A DNA stretch of 64,000 nt from Methylocystis rosea (GTDB lineage: Bacteria > Pseudomonadota > Alphaproteobacteria > Rhizobiales > Beijerinckiaceae). The position numbers were made by a program, and so were the translations under genes. Shown piece by piece: positions 1-8,361 of the stretch. Numbering within the stretch: the first letter of the stretch is position 1; each line of letters begins with the position of its first letter. The stretch lies in contig NZ_CP034086.1 of assembly GCF_003855495.1 (NCBI RefSeq), forward strand, positions 2,889,501-2,953,500, given 5' to 3'. The notes below the pieces were generated by a model. It ran no database searches and was not told the origin of the DNA. It was given only the letters and a program-made list of their open reading frames with translations.

Positions 1-99
1 AAGGGGGCCCGCGTCCTTGCCTAAGCGCCAAACGCGGCTAACATGCACGGGTAAAAAATGATCGCCGCCGCGCGGAGCGGCGCCTGGAGAGCGCGCGCC

Positions 100-660
100 A
101 TGTCTTTGCTGATTATTCTGGGCCTCGTCGCCGCCGTCGCCTTCTGGCTGGTCAGCGTTTACAACGGCCTCGTGTCGTTGCGCCAGCGCGGCAAGCAGGC
201 CTTTTCCGACGTCAATGTGCAGCTCAAGCAGCGCCACGACCTCGTGCCCAATCTGGTCGAGACGGTGAAGGGCTACGCCACCCATGAGAAAAGCACGCTG
301 GATGACGTAGTCAAGGCGCGCAACGCCGCTGTGACCGCGCAAGGCCCGGCGCAGATAGGGGCGGCCGAGGGCGCGCTGACCGGCGCGCTCTCGCGACTGA
401 TCGCGCTGTCGGAAGCCTATCCGGATCTGAAGGCGAACCAGAATTTCCAGCAGCTGCAGAGCGAGCTGTCTGACATCGAAAACAAGATTTCCGCGGCGAG
501 GCGCTTCCTCAACAATACCGTCGCCGAATACAACGCCACGCGGGAGGGCTTTCCCGGTTTCCTCATCGCGCAGCGCTTCGGCTTCGAGCCGCTCGACTAT
601 TTCGAGCTGGACGAAGCGCAGCAGAAGGCCGTCGAAACCCCGCCGAAGGTGGAGTTCTAA
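100..660 (+). CDS. lemA: LemA family membrane-anchored protein
   Basis: The product is about 186 residues. One N-terminal membrane segment (SLLIILGLVAAVAFWLV) is followed by the LemA signature (VYNGLVSLRQRG, then RHDLVPNLVETVKGY) and a long helical domain facing the periplasm. LemA proteins are conserved helical-bundle proteins of unknown biochemical role, very often encoded next to an HtpX-like M48 protease. That partner is present here at 1220-2338 but is separated by a repeat-flanked nuclease gene. An upstream in-frame ATG at 58 would add 14 arginine/alanine-rich residues; I prefer the ATG at 100 because it puts the hydrophobic segment at the N-terminus and has GGAG upstream. Confidence 0.9.
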   Translation: MSLLIILGLVAAVAFWLVSVYNGLVSLRQRGKQAFSDVNVQLKQRHDLVPNLVETVKGYATHEKSTLDDVVKARNAAVTAQGPAQIGAAEGALTGALSRLIALSEAYPDLKANQNFQQLQSELSDIENKISAARRFLNNTVAEYNATREGFPGFLIAQRFGFEPLDYFELDEAQQKAVETPPKVEF

Positions 661-688
661 GGGTTGTCAACGTGCGTTATCGTTGGCG

Positions 689-743
689 CCTTCTCCCCTT
701 GCGGGAGAAGGTGGCCCTCGCGCAGCGAGGGTCGGATGAGGGG
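689..743 (+). repeat. Left arm of inverted palindromic repeat flanking the DUF559 gene
   Basis: A 28-nt palindromic core (689-716, CCTTCTCCCC...GGGAGAAGG) is followed by a second small hairpin (CCCTCGC/GCGAGGG) and GGATGAGGGG. The core recurs perfectly in opposite orientation at 1146-1173, and the GGATGAGGGG end recurs as CCCCCTCATCC at 1122-1132. The two arms therefore form a long inverted repeat around the nuclease gene. Confidence 0.85.
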
Positions 744-767
744 TGAGCAGAGGAACCGAAGCAAATC

Positions 768-1184
768 ATGTCCCCTATTCCACGAAACGTGATGTTACGA
801 TTGGCGAAAGTTCAGCGCGCCAATGCAGTGAAAGCGGAGACGATTATTTGGCGCGCTTTACGCGCGCGCAAAGAACAATTGAAATTTCGTCGTCAAGTTC
901 CGATTGGCGACTATATCGCCGATTTCGTTTGTTTCGAGCGCCGGATTGTCGTCGAGGTCGATGGGCCATCGCACGACAGGGAAGAACAACAGAAGCGCGA
1001 TAAAGCCAAGGAACGTTGGTTCGGCGACCGAGGCTTCTTCCTTTTGCGACTGGAAAATGACCTCGTGATAGGCTCACCCGAACTCGCGGTCCAAAAAGTC
1101 ATCGAAGCGGCGAAGCGAACTCCCCCTCATCCGGCCGGCTCCGCCGGCCACCTTCTCCCGCAAGGGGAGAAGGTGGGCCCCTAA
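768..1184 (+). CDS. DUF559 (Vsr-like PD-(D/E)XK) endonuclease-domain protein
   Basis: The product is 138 residues. The core carries the DUF559 pattern: KFRRQVPIGDYIADFVC, then RRIVVEVDGPSHD, then ERWFGDRGFFLLRL. The family is related to very-short-patch-repair and other PD-(D/E)XK endonucleases; the D of IADF and the E-V-D of the second strand are the expected acidic site. The last 21 or so residues (PPHPAGSAGHLLPQGEK) are not part of the domain: they are the translated right-hand palindromic repeat. The gene sits between lemA and its usual partner, the M48 protease, and is enclosed by inverted repeats, so a mobile or repeat-associated origin is likely. Substrate and biological role are unknown. 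Confidence 0.8.
   Translation: MSPIPRNVMLRLAKVQRANAVKAETIIWRALRARKEQLKFRRQVPIGDYIADFVCFERRIVVEVDGPSHDREEQQKRDKAKERWFGDRGFFLLRLENDLVIGSPELAVQKVIEAAKRTPPHPAGSAGHLLPQGEKVGP
1122..1173 (-). repeat. Right arm of inverted palindromic repeat, overlapping the DUF559 3' end
   Basis: This is the inverted copy of 689-743. The 28-nt core at 1146-1173 is identical to the left arm; the small internal hairpin differs (GGCCGGC/GCCGGCC instead of CCCTCGC/GCGAGGG) but keeps base pairing. It lies inside the coding region and supplies the protein's last residues. Confidence 0.85.
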
Positions 1185-1219
1185 ATCCTCGCAACGCGCT
1201 GGCAAAGCAAGGCCATTCG

Positions 1220-2338
1220 ATGTTCAAAGCCTACGGCCTTTACTCCCACATTCGCGCCAACGAACTGCGCTCGGCCTTTCTGCTCGCGGGCTTCGTCGTT
1301 CTGCTTCTTGCGCTGATGTTCTCCTTCGCGCTGCTGATCGAGGCGATGAGCGCGCGGCCCGGCGCCCCTTTCGATTACATCCTGGCGCTGGCGGTCGATG
1401 ATCTGAAACGCGGCTGGCCGATCGGCGTCGTCGCGGCGGGCGCCTGGTTCGTCATCGCCTATCTCTTCCATCAGAAGATGATCGACTTCGCCACCGGCGC
1501 CGCGAACCTGTCGCGCGCCGAATCGCCGCGCGTCTACAATCTGCTCGAAAATCTCTGCATCTCTCGGGGCGTCCCGATTCCCGCCCTGCAGATGATTGAG
1601 AGCGACGCGCTCAACGCCTACGCTTCCGGGCTCAAAGAGGGACAGTACAAGATCGCGGTGACCCGCGGTCTGACGCGCTATCTGACCGACGCCGAGCTCG
1701 AGGCGGTCCTCGCGCATGAGCTGACCCACATTCGCAACCGCGACGTTCAGCTTCTCGTGATCGCCGTGATTTTCGCCGGCATTTTCGCCTTCGTCGCCGA
1801 TCTGACGATCCGCCGCTGGGATTTTCCTTTCGGCTTCTCGCCGCATCGCCCCGAAAGCGACAATGGCCGAAGAGGCAATGGCGGCGCGGCGCTCGCCATT
1901 CTCATCGCCCTGTTCATCATCGCGCTGAGCTGGGGCGCCTCCGTGCTGATCCGCTTCGCCCTGTCGCGCTCGCGCGAATTCCTCGCCGACGCCGGCAGCG
2001 TCGAACTGACGAAGAACCCCGACGCGATGATCTCGGCGCTGCGCAAGATCGAAGCGCATGCGGCGATTCCGAACATGCCCTCGCGCATGCAGTATTTCTT
2101 CATCGAATCGCCGGCGCTGCATCCGGAGTTTGGCTGGCTTGCGACCCATCCGAGCGTCGACGCGCGCGTCGCGGCGCTCGTCGAATTCGGCGGCGGCCGG
2201 GACGTATCGGTCGCGGCTTTAGGAGAAGAACGCGAGGCGATCGATGCGCCGCGAGAGGACGAGGCCGCCTTCCTGCCCAAGGACGGACGCCATCCGCTCT
2301 GGCCGCCGCGCGGTCCCTGGGGCAGCGCCGGACGCTGA
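1220..2338 (+). CDS. M48 family metalloprotease, HtpX-like
   Basis: The product is 372 residues. Two N-terminal membrane segments lie at roughly residues 17-40 and 75-92. Next come the M48 zinc motif HELTH (in VLAHELTHIRNRDVQ) with the third zinc ligand in SREFLADAGSVELT, and two more hydrophobic segments between them, as in HtpX membrane proteases that degrade misfolded inner-membrane proteins. The C-terminal 60 residues are charged and proline-rich. LemA-M48 pairs are a standard arrangement; here they are split by the DUF559 cassette. No separate promoter is evident, and the repeat at 1122-1173 lies just upstream. Confidence 0.9.
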   Translation: MFKAYGLYSHIRANELRSAFLLAGFVVLLLALMFSFALLIEAMSARPGAPFDYILALAVDDLKRGWPIGVVAAGAWFVIAYLFHQKMIDFATGAANLSRAESPRVYNLLENLCISRGVPIPALQMIESDALNAYASGLKEGQYKIAVTRGLTRYLTDAELEAVLAHELTHIRNRDVQLLVIAVIFAGIFAFVADLTIRRWDFPFGFSPHRPESDNGRRGNGGAALAILIALFIIALSWGASVLIRFALSRSREFLADAGSVELTKNPDAMISALRKIEAHAAIPNMPSRMQYFFIESPALHPEFGWLATHPSVDARVAALVEFGGGRDVSVAALGEEREAIDAPREDEAAFLPKDGRHPLWPPRGPWGSAGR

Positions 2339-2718
2339 GCCGCGCGCGGCCTCGGCTCGAAGCGAAGCTTCAGAGCGCCGTCTATTCGGCGACGCCGATC
2401 TTCGACGTCAGCCATCCAATCCAGCAGCCCAATGACGCCCGTCTGTGTGCCGACTCTGGAGAGCCATAGCATTTGCCGGCCAGTTCGACGCTGCCGCATC
2501 GCTCGTCTCTTCGAAGAAATACTGTGCTTCGTAATTACAATAAATACAAAGTAACAATACCTACAATTACACACATTCCAATATATAGTCATTTTATGAT
2601 CAATAGATTTGCGCTATACACGGCGCATCAGCAGCGCGTGCTTACTTAGAGCGGCTCTTTGGGCTTTTCTTAGCTTAACCGCTGACTTCATCGTCCAATT
2701 CGCGGAAGAGGCGCGGGC
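2339..2718. other. 380-bp intergenic region with AT-rich core upstream of flavodoxin
   Basis: There is no convincing gene. About 2515-2640 is strikingly AT-rich (runs such as ATTACAATAAATAC) within a GC-rich genome and probably holds the flavodoxin promoter and any regulator sites. On the minus strand at about 2380-2470 there is a short readable stretch (SRVGTQTGVIGLLDWM) that could be a decayed gene end, but I cannot assign it. Confidence 0.5.
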
Positions 2719-3201
2719 ATGAGCATCACGGTCATCTTCGGTTCCGACGGCGGCGCGACGAAGGGGGTTGCTTCAAAAATCTCGAAGAAGTGCCAGGGGC
2801 GGTCCGTGGACATCAAGGACGCCACGACCGACGACTTCGAAAATTGTCACCTGTTGATCCTGGGTTCTCCGACCTATGGCGACGGCACCCTGCAAACGGA
2901 CTGGGAAGAGAACATCGACAAGCTGCGCAGCGCCGACCTGAAGGGCAAAAAAGTCGCCTTGTTCGGCACTGGCGACCAGCAGACTTATCCGCTCTCCTTC
3001 GTCGACGCGATGGGCATCCTCTATGACGAAGTGTCGGCGCTCGGGGCCAAGGTGATCGGCTTCACCGAAACCTCCGGCTATGACTATGTCGGCTCCACCG
3101 CCGAGCGGGATGGCAAGTTCGTGGGCCTCGCCCTCGACCAGGATACCCAATCCGGCAAGACCGAAAAAAGAGTGACCGCATGGCTGAGCCAGTTACTTTG
3201 A
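2719..3201 (+). CDS. Flavodoxin
   Basis: The product is 160 residues, a small FMN electron carrier. The N-terminal phosphate-binding loop reads IFGSDGGATKGVA. LGSPTYGDGTLQTDW is the 50s loop and GTGDQQTYPLSFVDAMG the 90s loop; the length and the 120s insertion fit long-chain flavodoxins. Flavodoxins replace ferredoxin under iron limitation and donate electrons to enzymes such as IspG (encoded at 19010-20308) or nitrogenase. The gene overlaps the following DUF2023 gene by 22 bp, a pairing found in several bacteria. The AT-rich leader suggests tight regulation, but I cannot identify a clear Fur box. Confidence 0.9.
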   Translation: MSITVIFGSDGGATKGVASKISKKCQGRSVDIKDATTDDFENCHLLILGSPTYGDGTLQTDWEENIDKLRSADLKGKKVALFGTGDQQTYPLSFVDAMGILYDEVSALGAKVIGFTETSGYDYVGSTAERDGKFVGLALDQDTQSGKTEKRVTAWLSQLL

Positions 3202-3611
3202 TCGACGAGAGCGTTCAGCCCCTGTCGACGCGCTGTCGCTCTGCCGATGCAGCGCCGGTGCTGCGGCTCTTTCATCACAACATCTATGAATACGGAAGGG
3301 GCGTTCGCGGCCTGTTTCTGATGACCCTTAGCCGTCGGGAACTGGAAGTGACGCTCGGCAAGTTAGAAAGGCAAGGCATCCATCACTTCGTCCAGGAGCT
3401 CAATCAGTTCAAGGTGAACCTCTTCTTTGGCCGGCCCGCCTACGTCGCCGTGGCGCGTTCCATCGTCACGCGTCCGCTCAACGCGCTCACGGCGGAGGAG
3501 GACTTCATGCTTGGCACGCTGCTCGGCTACGATCGCGAGCAGCAGTGCCGCCGCTTTCTCACGCGTTCGGGTCGGGGCATGCCGGAGGACCTGCCTCTGG
3601 CGGCCGAATGA
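3180..3611 (+). CDS. DUF2023 family protein
   Basis: The product is 143 residues. LFHHNIYEYGRGVRGLFLMTL, KLERQGIHHFVQEL and KVNLFFGRPAYV match the DUF2023 family, whose genes typically follow a flavodoxin gene as here. The 22-bp overlap with flavodoxin implies translational coupling. The function is unknown; a role in flavodoxin maturation or partner interaction is only inferred from the linkage. No catalytic motif is visible. Confidence 0.8.
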   Translation: MAEPVTLIDESVQPLSTRCRSADAAPVLRLFHHNIYEYGRGVRGLFLMTLSRRELEVTLGKLERQGIHHFVQELNQFKVNLFFGRPAYVAVARSIVTRPLNALTAEEDFMLGTLLGYDREQQCRRFLTRSGRGMPEDLPLAAE

Positions 3612-3637
3612 TGGGATCTGGTGGGCGCCAGGCCTGA

Positions 3638-4537
3638 TCAGCCGGCGTCGCTGAAGGGCGCCTGAGCGACCCGCGCCTTCAAAAATTCGATCGCTTTCGC
3701 CCGCGAGTCGCGCGCTTCGGGAAGAAAGCTCATCAGCTGCCAGGCGTGCGGCACGCACGGCCAGATCTCAAGCTGCGCGTCGACCCCCGCCTGCCGTGCG
3801 CGCGCCACGAGCCGCGTCGAATCATCTCTCAGCACTTCGTCCGCGCCGACGTGAACGAGCAGCGGCGGCAGCCCGGAAAGATCGGCGTAGATCGGCGACG
3901 CAAGCGGATTTCTGCCGCTTTGGCGTCCCAGCACGGCGCGGGCGCCGAGCAGAATGTCCTTGCGCGTGAACAGGGGGTCACGTTCTTCATTCTCGCGCAT
4001 CGAGGCGCCGGTCGCGGCGAGATCGACCCAGGGCGAGGACAGCGCTACGGCGACGGGCGGCCGTAAGCCCTCATCGCGGATGCGCAGCAAGAGCGAGACC
4101 GCAAGCCCGCCACCAGCCGAATCGCCGACAATGACGAAGGGTCCCGGCCGCGCCTCAACGAGTGTCCGATAGGCGCGCAGGACATCTTCGAGCGCGGCGG
4201 GAAAAACATGCTCCGGGGCGAGCCGATAGGCTGGCGCGAAGACATCGAAGCCCGCGCGGGCGAACGCGCACGAAGCATAGCGAAAAAGCCGCGGCGACCC
4301 GATGAGGTAGGCGCCGCCGTGAAGATAGAACAGCGTTGCAATCGCGCCGCCTGAAGCAGGAGTCCAATCGCCAGGAATCTCTGCCGCGAAAGGCGCGCGC
4401 CGTTCGGGAGACAGCATTTCGACGAGCCGCTGAAGGCCGCGCAAAGGCGCCGTCAACGATAGGATGCGCGGCTTAACGAAACGGCGAAGGAACGCGACGG
4501 TCCGCCGCGTCGCCGCGCTCGCGCCGCCGGCGCTCAT
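3638..4537 (-). CDS. Alpha/beta hydrolase, HSL-type esterase
   Basis: The product is 299 residues. The hormone-sensitive-lipase family oxyanion motif HGG (LFYLHGGAYL) and nucleophile elbow GDSAGG are present, with the catalytic Asp in HVGADEVLRDD and the His in CVPHAWQ. It probably hydrolyses short acyl esters; the substrate is unknown. The start at 4537 forms an ATGA overlap with the stop of the Sel1 gene, making it the last gene of the coupled argH / ThiE-like / Sel1 / esterase operon. Confidence 0.85.
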   Translation of the reverse strand: MSAGGASAATRRTVAFLRRFVKPRILSLTAPLRGLQRLVEMLSPERRAPFAAEIPGDWTPASGGAIATLFYLHGGAYLIGSPRLFRYASCAFARAGFDVFAPAYRLAPEHVFPAALEDVLRAYRTLVEARPGPFVIVGDSAGGGLAVSLLLRIRDEGLRPPVAVALSSPWVDLAATGASMRENEERDPLFTRKDILLGARAVLGRQSGRNPLASPIYADLSGLPPLLVHVGADEVLRDDSTRLVARARQAGVDAQLEIWPCVPHAWQLMSFLPEARDSRAKAIEFLKARVAQAPFSDAG

Positions 4538-5526
4538 TTTACCGCGGTCGGCTTCGCCGGCGTGGACGCGCTCGAGAGATAATCGAGCGAGGAATCGTTC
4601 AGCCCGGCTTCGCGCGACTTGTCGCGCCACTCGCGCGCCTCTGCGAGATTGGCCTCGACCCCGAGGCCTTCGGCAAGAATATGGGCGAGACGGTTTTGCG
4701 CCACGGCGTTGCCCTTCGCCGCCGCTTTGCGAAACCATTGCGCGGCGCCGGCGCGGTCGCGCGGCACGCCGACGCCATTGAACTGAAGAACGGCGAACTC
4801 GACCATCGCCGGCGGGAAGTCCAGTTCGGCTCCGCGCCTGAACCATTCCGCGGCTTCCCGCTCGTCCTTGGGAACGCCTCTGCCGGTCTTGTAGAGCACG
4901 CCAAGCGCGTAGAGCGAATCCGCGTCCCCTTTCGCCGCGGCCCGGCGGAAATAGTCAGACGCTCTGCCGAAGTCGGATGGGGCGCCCTCATTTTCGAGGG
5001 CGAGTTCCCCGATCAGATGGAGGGCGGCGGGATGATCCTGCGCCGCGGCCTTCTCCAGATAGGCGCGGGCGAGCGCGCGGTTCTTGGGCGCGCCGGCGCC
5101 ATTGAGCGCCGCGGCGCCGTAGAGATAGGCCGCTTCTTTATCGCCGGCGTCGGCGCCCCGCTTGAACCATTGCATCGCGGTCGAGAGGTCACGGCCCACG
5201 CCCGCGCCTTCGAGGTAAAGCTGACCGATAAGGGTGAGCGCGGCGGCGTCCTTGGGATTGGCGGCGAGGCGCTTCTTCGCTTCCTTCATCGCGACCAGAT
5301 AATCGCCGCGCTGATAGGCGCCGAAGGCGAAGTCCGGCGCGGGCGGCGCATCATTGGCGGCGCGGGCGGCAGGCGCGAGAAAGAGCATGCAACTTGCGAT
5401 AAACGCCGTCATTGCGAGCGAAGCGAAGCAATCCCGCAAGCATCGTTCGGCTCCTGGATTGCTTCGGCGCTTTGCGCCTCGCAATGACGCGTCCCTTTCC
5501 GGATGATGGGGACGGCTTTGAGTCAT
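4534..5526 (-). CDS. Sel1-repeat (SEL1/TPR-like) periplasmic protein with repeat-invaded N-terminus
   Basis: The start at 5526 gives 330 residues. From about residue 70 there are six or so Sel1-like repeats (for example AMQWFKRGADAGDKEAAYLYG and AAEWFRRGAELDFPPAMVEFA), which normally act as protein-interaction scaffolds. The 5526 ATG overlaps the upstream stop (ATGA), favouring it as the ancestral start. Residues 13-39 are the translation of a palindromic repeat (5407-5489), after which a hydrophobic AFIASCMLFLAPAARA resembles the rest of a signal peptide. Initiation at the internal ATG at 5412 would give a clean signal peptide (MTAFIASCMLFLAPAARA) and 292 residues. Which start is used cannot be decided by eye. 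Confidence 0.75.
   Translation of the reverse strand: MTQSRPHHPERDASLRGAKRRSNPGAERCLRDCFASLAMTAFIASCMLFLAPAARAANDAPPAPDFAFGAYQRGDYLVAMKEAKKRLAANPKDAAALTLIGQLYLEGAGVGRDLSTAMQWFKRGADAGDKEAAYLYGAAALNGAGAPKNRALARAYLEKAAAQDHPAALHLIGELALENEGAPSDFGRASDYFRRAAAKGDADSLYALGVLYKTGRGVPKDEREAAEWFRRGAELDFPPAMVEFAVLQFNGVGVPRDRAGAAQWFRKAAAKGNAVAQNRLAHILAEGLGVEANLAEAREWRDKSREAGLNDSSLDYLSSASTPAKPTAVK
5407..5489. repeat. Palindromic repeat inserted in frame in a coding region
   Basis: The arms CGTCATTGCGAG... and ...CTCGCAATGACG pair, with inner arms GCGAAGCAATCC/GGATTGCTTCG, giving an 83-bp hairpin element of the type scattered through alphaproteobacterial intergenic regions. Here it lies inside the 5' coding end of the Sel1 gene, without a stop codon in that frame. 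Confidence 0.8.
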
Positions 5527-6134
5527 GCGCCTGCTCCCTTAAGCCTCGCCTGCGCCTCAGCCACTGCCGCCGCCGGACCGCGCGCGTCGCTCCAGACGGC
5601 GTCGTCGAGCCGCACGAAGTCGGCGCCCGCTTGAACCAGCGGCGCGACGTCGTCGAGCGATTCCGCGCGAGCGACGCAGGGCGTGTTGAAAAGCTCCGCC
5701 CACCAGGCGACGCGCTCAACAAGCGCTTCGCGGTCAAGATCCGAAAACATCACATAGTCGGCGCTTAACTCGCCCGCGCGCATAGCGTCGTCGCGCGTCT
5801 CGATATCTCCGGCGCCGACGATGTAGCGCGGCGAGAGTTTCTTGATCGCGTCGGCGAGATCCTCGCCGCAGCCCGAGACATGGACGCCGTCGGCGCCGGC
5901 GCGCAGCGCGACATTGGGCGCCGCCTGGACAAGGACCGCGACGCCTTTATCCTGCGCGCCGGGCGCCAGAGCGCGCACGATCGCTTCCTGGCCGCGTTCG
6001 TCGGCATCGGCGAAACGAATGAGCAGGCTTGCGACGTCGCCCGCCGCCAGCGCCTCGTTAAGCGCAGGCGCGAATGCCGCCGCGTCGGCAAGCGGCGGGG
6101 TCGCGAGGTAGAGTCGCGGCGAAATGTCGTTCAT
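5523..6134 (-). CDS. ThiE-like (thiamine phosphate synthase fold) protein, degenerate
   Basis: The product is 203 residues. The TIM-barrel pattern of ThiE is recognisable ([36 protein letters not shown] strands). The diagnostic substrate residues of a real ThiE are changed: the QLR.K strand reads LLIRFAD, the ND(R/Y) strand reads LVQAAPN, and GP(V/I)..T..K reads MFSDLDR. A canonical ThiE is encoded at 16166. The gene overlaps argH (ATGA, 6131-6134) and the Sel1 gene. Thiamine synthesis is therefore unlikely to be its role; the actual function is unknown. Confidence 0.7.
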   Translation of the reverse strand: MNDISPRLYLATPPLADAAAFAPALNEALAAGDVASLLIRFADADERGQEAIVRALAPGAQDKGVAVLVQAAPNVALRAGADGVHVSGCGEDLADAIKKLSPRYIVGAGDIETRDDAMRAGELSADYVMFSDLDREALVERVAWWAELFNTPCVARAESLDDVAPLVQAGADFVRLDDAVWSDARGPAAAVAEAQARLKGAGA

Positions 6135-7516
6135 TTGTCCTTCAATCTGTCGAGCCAGACTTGCGCGGCGGCGCGCACATTGTCGGGCGCCGTGCCTCCG
6201 AAGCTTTTGCGGCTTTGCACCGACTTCTCGACGCCAAGCACGGCGCAAACATCGGCGTTGATGCGCGGTTCGACGCTCTGCATGTCCTCGAGCGTCAAAT
6301 CCTCAAGACCCACGCCGCGCGTTTCAGCGAGCGCGACGATGCGGCCGGTGACGTGGTGCGCTTCGCGAAACGGCAGCGACAGCGCCCGCACCAGCCAGTC
6401 GGCAAGGTCGGTCGCGGTCGCATAGCCCGCGCCGGCGGCGATCTTCATCCGCGCGCGGTCGACGCGCATGTCGCGGACCATGCCGGCGATGGCGGCGATG
6501 CAGAGCGATAAGGTGTCGAGCGCGTCGAAGGCGCCTTCCTTATCCTCCTGCATGTCCTTCGAATAGGCGAGCGGCAGGCCCTTCATGACGACGAGCAGCG
6601 CGACAAGCGCGCCGATGACGCGGCCCGATTTGCCGCGCGCGAGTTCGGCGGCGTCGGGATTGCGCTTTTGCGGCATGATCGACGAGCCGGTGGTGAATTT
6701 ATCGGACAGCGTGATGAAGCCGAATTGCGGCGTCGTCCACAGCACGATCTCTTCGGCGAAGCGCGACAGATGCGTGGCGCAGATCGCCGCCGCGCTCAGC
6801 GTCTCCAGAACGAAGTCGCGATCGGAGACGCTGTCGAGCGAATTCGCCGTCGGCCGATCGAAGCCGAGCGCGCGCGCCGTCATCGCGCGGTCGATCGGAA
6901 AGCTCGTCCCGGCCAGCGCCGCTGCGCCGAGCGGACATTCGTTGAGCCGCGCGCGCGCGTCGCGAAGACGTCCGCGATCACGGGCGATCATTTCGACATA
7001 GGCGAGGAGATGATGGCCGAGCGTCACCGGCTGCGCCGATTGCAGATGCGTGAAGCCGGGCATGACGCTTGCCGCCTCTTCCCGGGCGCGGGTCGCAAGC
7101 GCAAGCTGCAGATCGGCGAGTTCGGCATCGAGCGCGTCGATCTGATCGCGAATGTAGAGGCGGAAATCGGTCGCCACCTGATCGTTGCGAGAGCGGGCCG
7201 TGTGCAGTCGCCCCGCCGCCGGGCCGATCAGCTCGGCAAGGCGCGACTCAACGTTCATGTGAATGTCTTCGAGCGCGCGCGAAAAATGGAAGCGCTCGTT
7301 CTCGATTTCCGCTTTGACTCGCTCCAATCCATCGGCGATCTTCGCCGCGTCGTCGCGCGACACGATCCCCGTTTCGCCGAGCATGGCGACATGGGCGAGC
7401 GAGCCGCGGACGTCCTGCAGGCCCAGGCGCTTGTCGAAGTCGATCGAGACATTGATCGCCTCCAGAACCGCGTCGGTTGCGCTTTTGAAGCGTCCGCCCC
7501 ATATCTTGCTCGTCAT
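6131..7516 (-). CDS. argH: Argininosuccinate lyase
   Basis: The product is 461 residues, the usual length. It cleaves argininosuccinate to arginine and fumarate, the last step of arginine synthesis, as a cytosolic tetramer. The fumarase-superfamily signature [11 protein letters not shown] is present, along with [24 protein letters not shown] and the N-terminal KIWGGRF. It is the first gene of a four-gene minus-strand operon with ATGA overlaps. Only 24 bp separate its start from the divergent TlpA gene, so the two promoters must overlap or lie within coding sequence. Confidence 0.97.
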   Translation of the reverse strand: MTSKIWGGRFKSATDAVLEAINVSIDFDKRLGLQDVRGSLAHVAMLGETGIVSRDDAAKIADGLERVKAEIENERFHFSRALEDIHMNVESRLAELIGPAAGRLHTARSRNDQVATDFRLYIRDQIDALDAELADLQLALATRAREEAASVMPGFTHLQSAQPVTLGHHLLAYVEMIARDRGRLRDARARLNECPLGAAALAGTSFPIDRAMTARALGFDRPTANSLDSVSDRDFVLETLSAAAICATHLSRFAEEIVLWTTPQFGFITLSDKFTTGSSIMPQKRNPDAAELARGKSGRVIGALVALLVVMKGLPLAYSKDMQEDKEGAFDALDTLSLCIAAIAGMVRDMRVDRARMKIAAGAGYATATDLADWLVRALSLPFREAHHVTGRIVALAETRGVGLEDLTLEDMQSVEPRINADVCAVLGVEKSVQSRKSFGGTAPDNVRAAAQVWLDRLKDK

Positions 7517-7540
7517 TTTTAACCTCGGAGCCCACGCCTC

Positions 7541-8269
7541 ATGGCCAAATCGCCACCGCCCCCGCGATCTTTCCTACTTGTCGTGAAGGCGGCCTCGATA
7601 ACAATCGCGGCAAGCGTGGCGTTTCTATACGTGATCGGCAGCATGGGCGGCAAGAAACCGCCTGAACGCGCCGTGGATGAAGGCGCTCCCGCAGGCGCGG
7701 CCGATCAGAGCGCCGCTCCGGCGCCCGACGTCAACGCAGCCTGCGCGACGTCGGCCAAGATCGCCGCCGCTCTCAAAGATCTCGCGAAGGGCGAAGTCGC
7801 GGCGATGATCATCGCCGCAAAGCCGCAGCCGATGCCGGACTACGCATTTGACGGGCCCGACGGCGCCCCGGTTTCGCTCGCCTCTCTCAAGGGCAAGACG
7901 ACGCTCCTCAATATTTGGGCGACCTGGTGCGTGCCCTGCCGCGCCGAGATGCCGGCGCTCGACAGGCTGCAAGAGGCCTTCGCCGGACAGGACTTTCAAG
8001 TCGTCGCCGTCAACGTCGATACGACCCGCCTTGAAAGGGCGAAGGCGTTTCTCGCTGAGACCGGCGTCAAGTCGCTGACCTATTATGGCGACCCAAAGGC
8101 CAACATCTTCTATGAGATGAAGCAGTCAGGCAAAGCCCTGGGTCTCCCCACCACGGCGCTGATCGGCGCTGACGGCTGCCAGATCGGACTGATGAATGGT
8201 CCCGCCGCCTGGGACAGCGCGGACGCCAAGGCGCTGATCTCCCGCGCGCTCGAGACGCCTTCGGATTAG
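7541..8269 (+). CDS. tlpA: TlpA-like membrane-anchored thioredoxin
   Basis: The product is 242 residues. An N-terminal membrane anchor ([24 protein letters not shown]) is followed by an alanine/proline-rich linker and a redoxin/thioredoxin domain with active site WATWCVPC and cis-Pro region LGLPTTALI. TlpA proteins are periplasmic disulfide reductases, needed for instance in copper-centre and cytochrome oxidase assembly. The position divergent from argH is common in alphaproteobacteria. The gene ends at a long hairpin with a T-run (8274-8342). Confidence 0.87.
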   Translation: MAKSPPPPRSFLLVVKAASITIAASVAFLYVIGSMGGKKPPERAVDEGAPAGAADQSAAPAPDVNAACATSAKIAAALKDLAKGEVAAMIIAAKPQPMPDYAFDGPDGAPVSLASLKGKTTLLNIWATWCVPCRAEMPALDRLQEAFAGQDFQVVAVNVDTTRLERAKAFLAETGVKSLTYYGDPKANIFYEMKQSGKALGLPTTALIGADGCQIGLMNGPAAWDSADAKALISRALETPSD

Positions 8270-8273
8270 TCGC

Positions 8274-8342
8274 ACAGCCGCCATCCCTCGGGTCGCCACC
8301 ACTCTAATTTCGCGATCGACGACCCCAGAGGCGGCTGTTTTT
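8274..8342 (+). terminator. Rho-independent-like terminator after tlpA
   Basis: CAGCCGCC (8275-8282) pairs with GGCGGCTG (8330-8337), followed by TTTTT. The loop is about 47 nt, longer than usual. It lies between tlpA and the HbpS-like gene. Confidence 0.5.
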
Positions 8343-8361
8343 AAAAAAAGGAGATCGGCGA

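Noticed and set aside
743..1003. Second plus-strand frame overlapping the DUF559 gene
   Set aside because: No domain, out of frame with the conserved DUF559 motifs.
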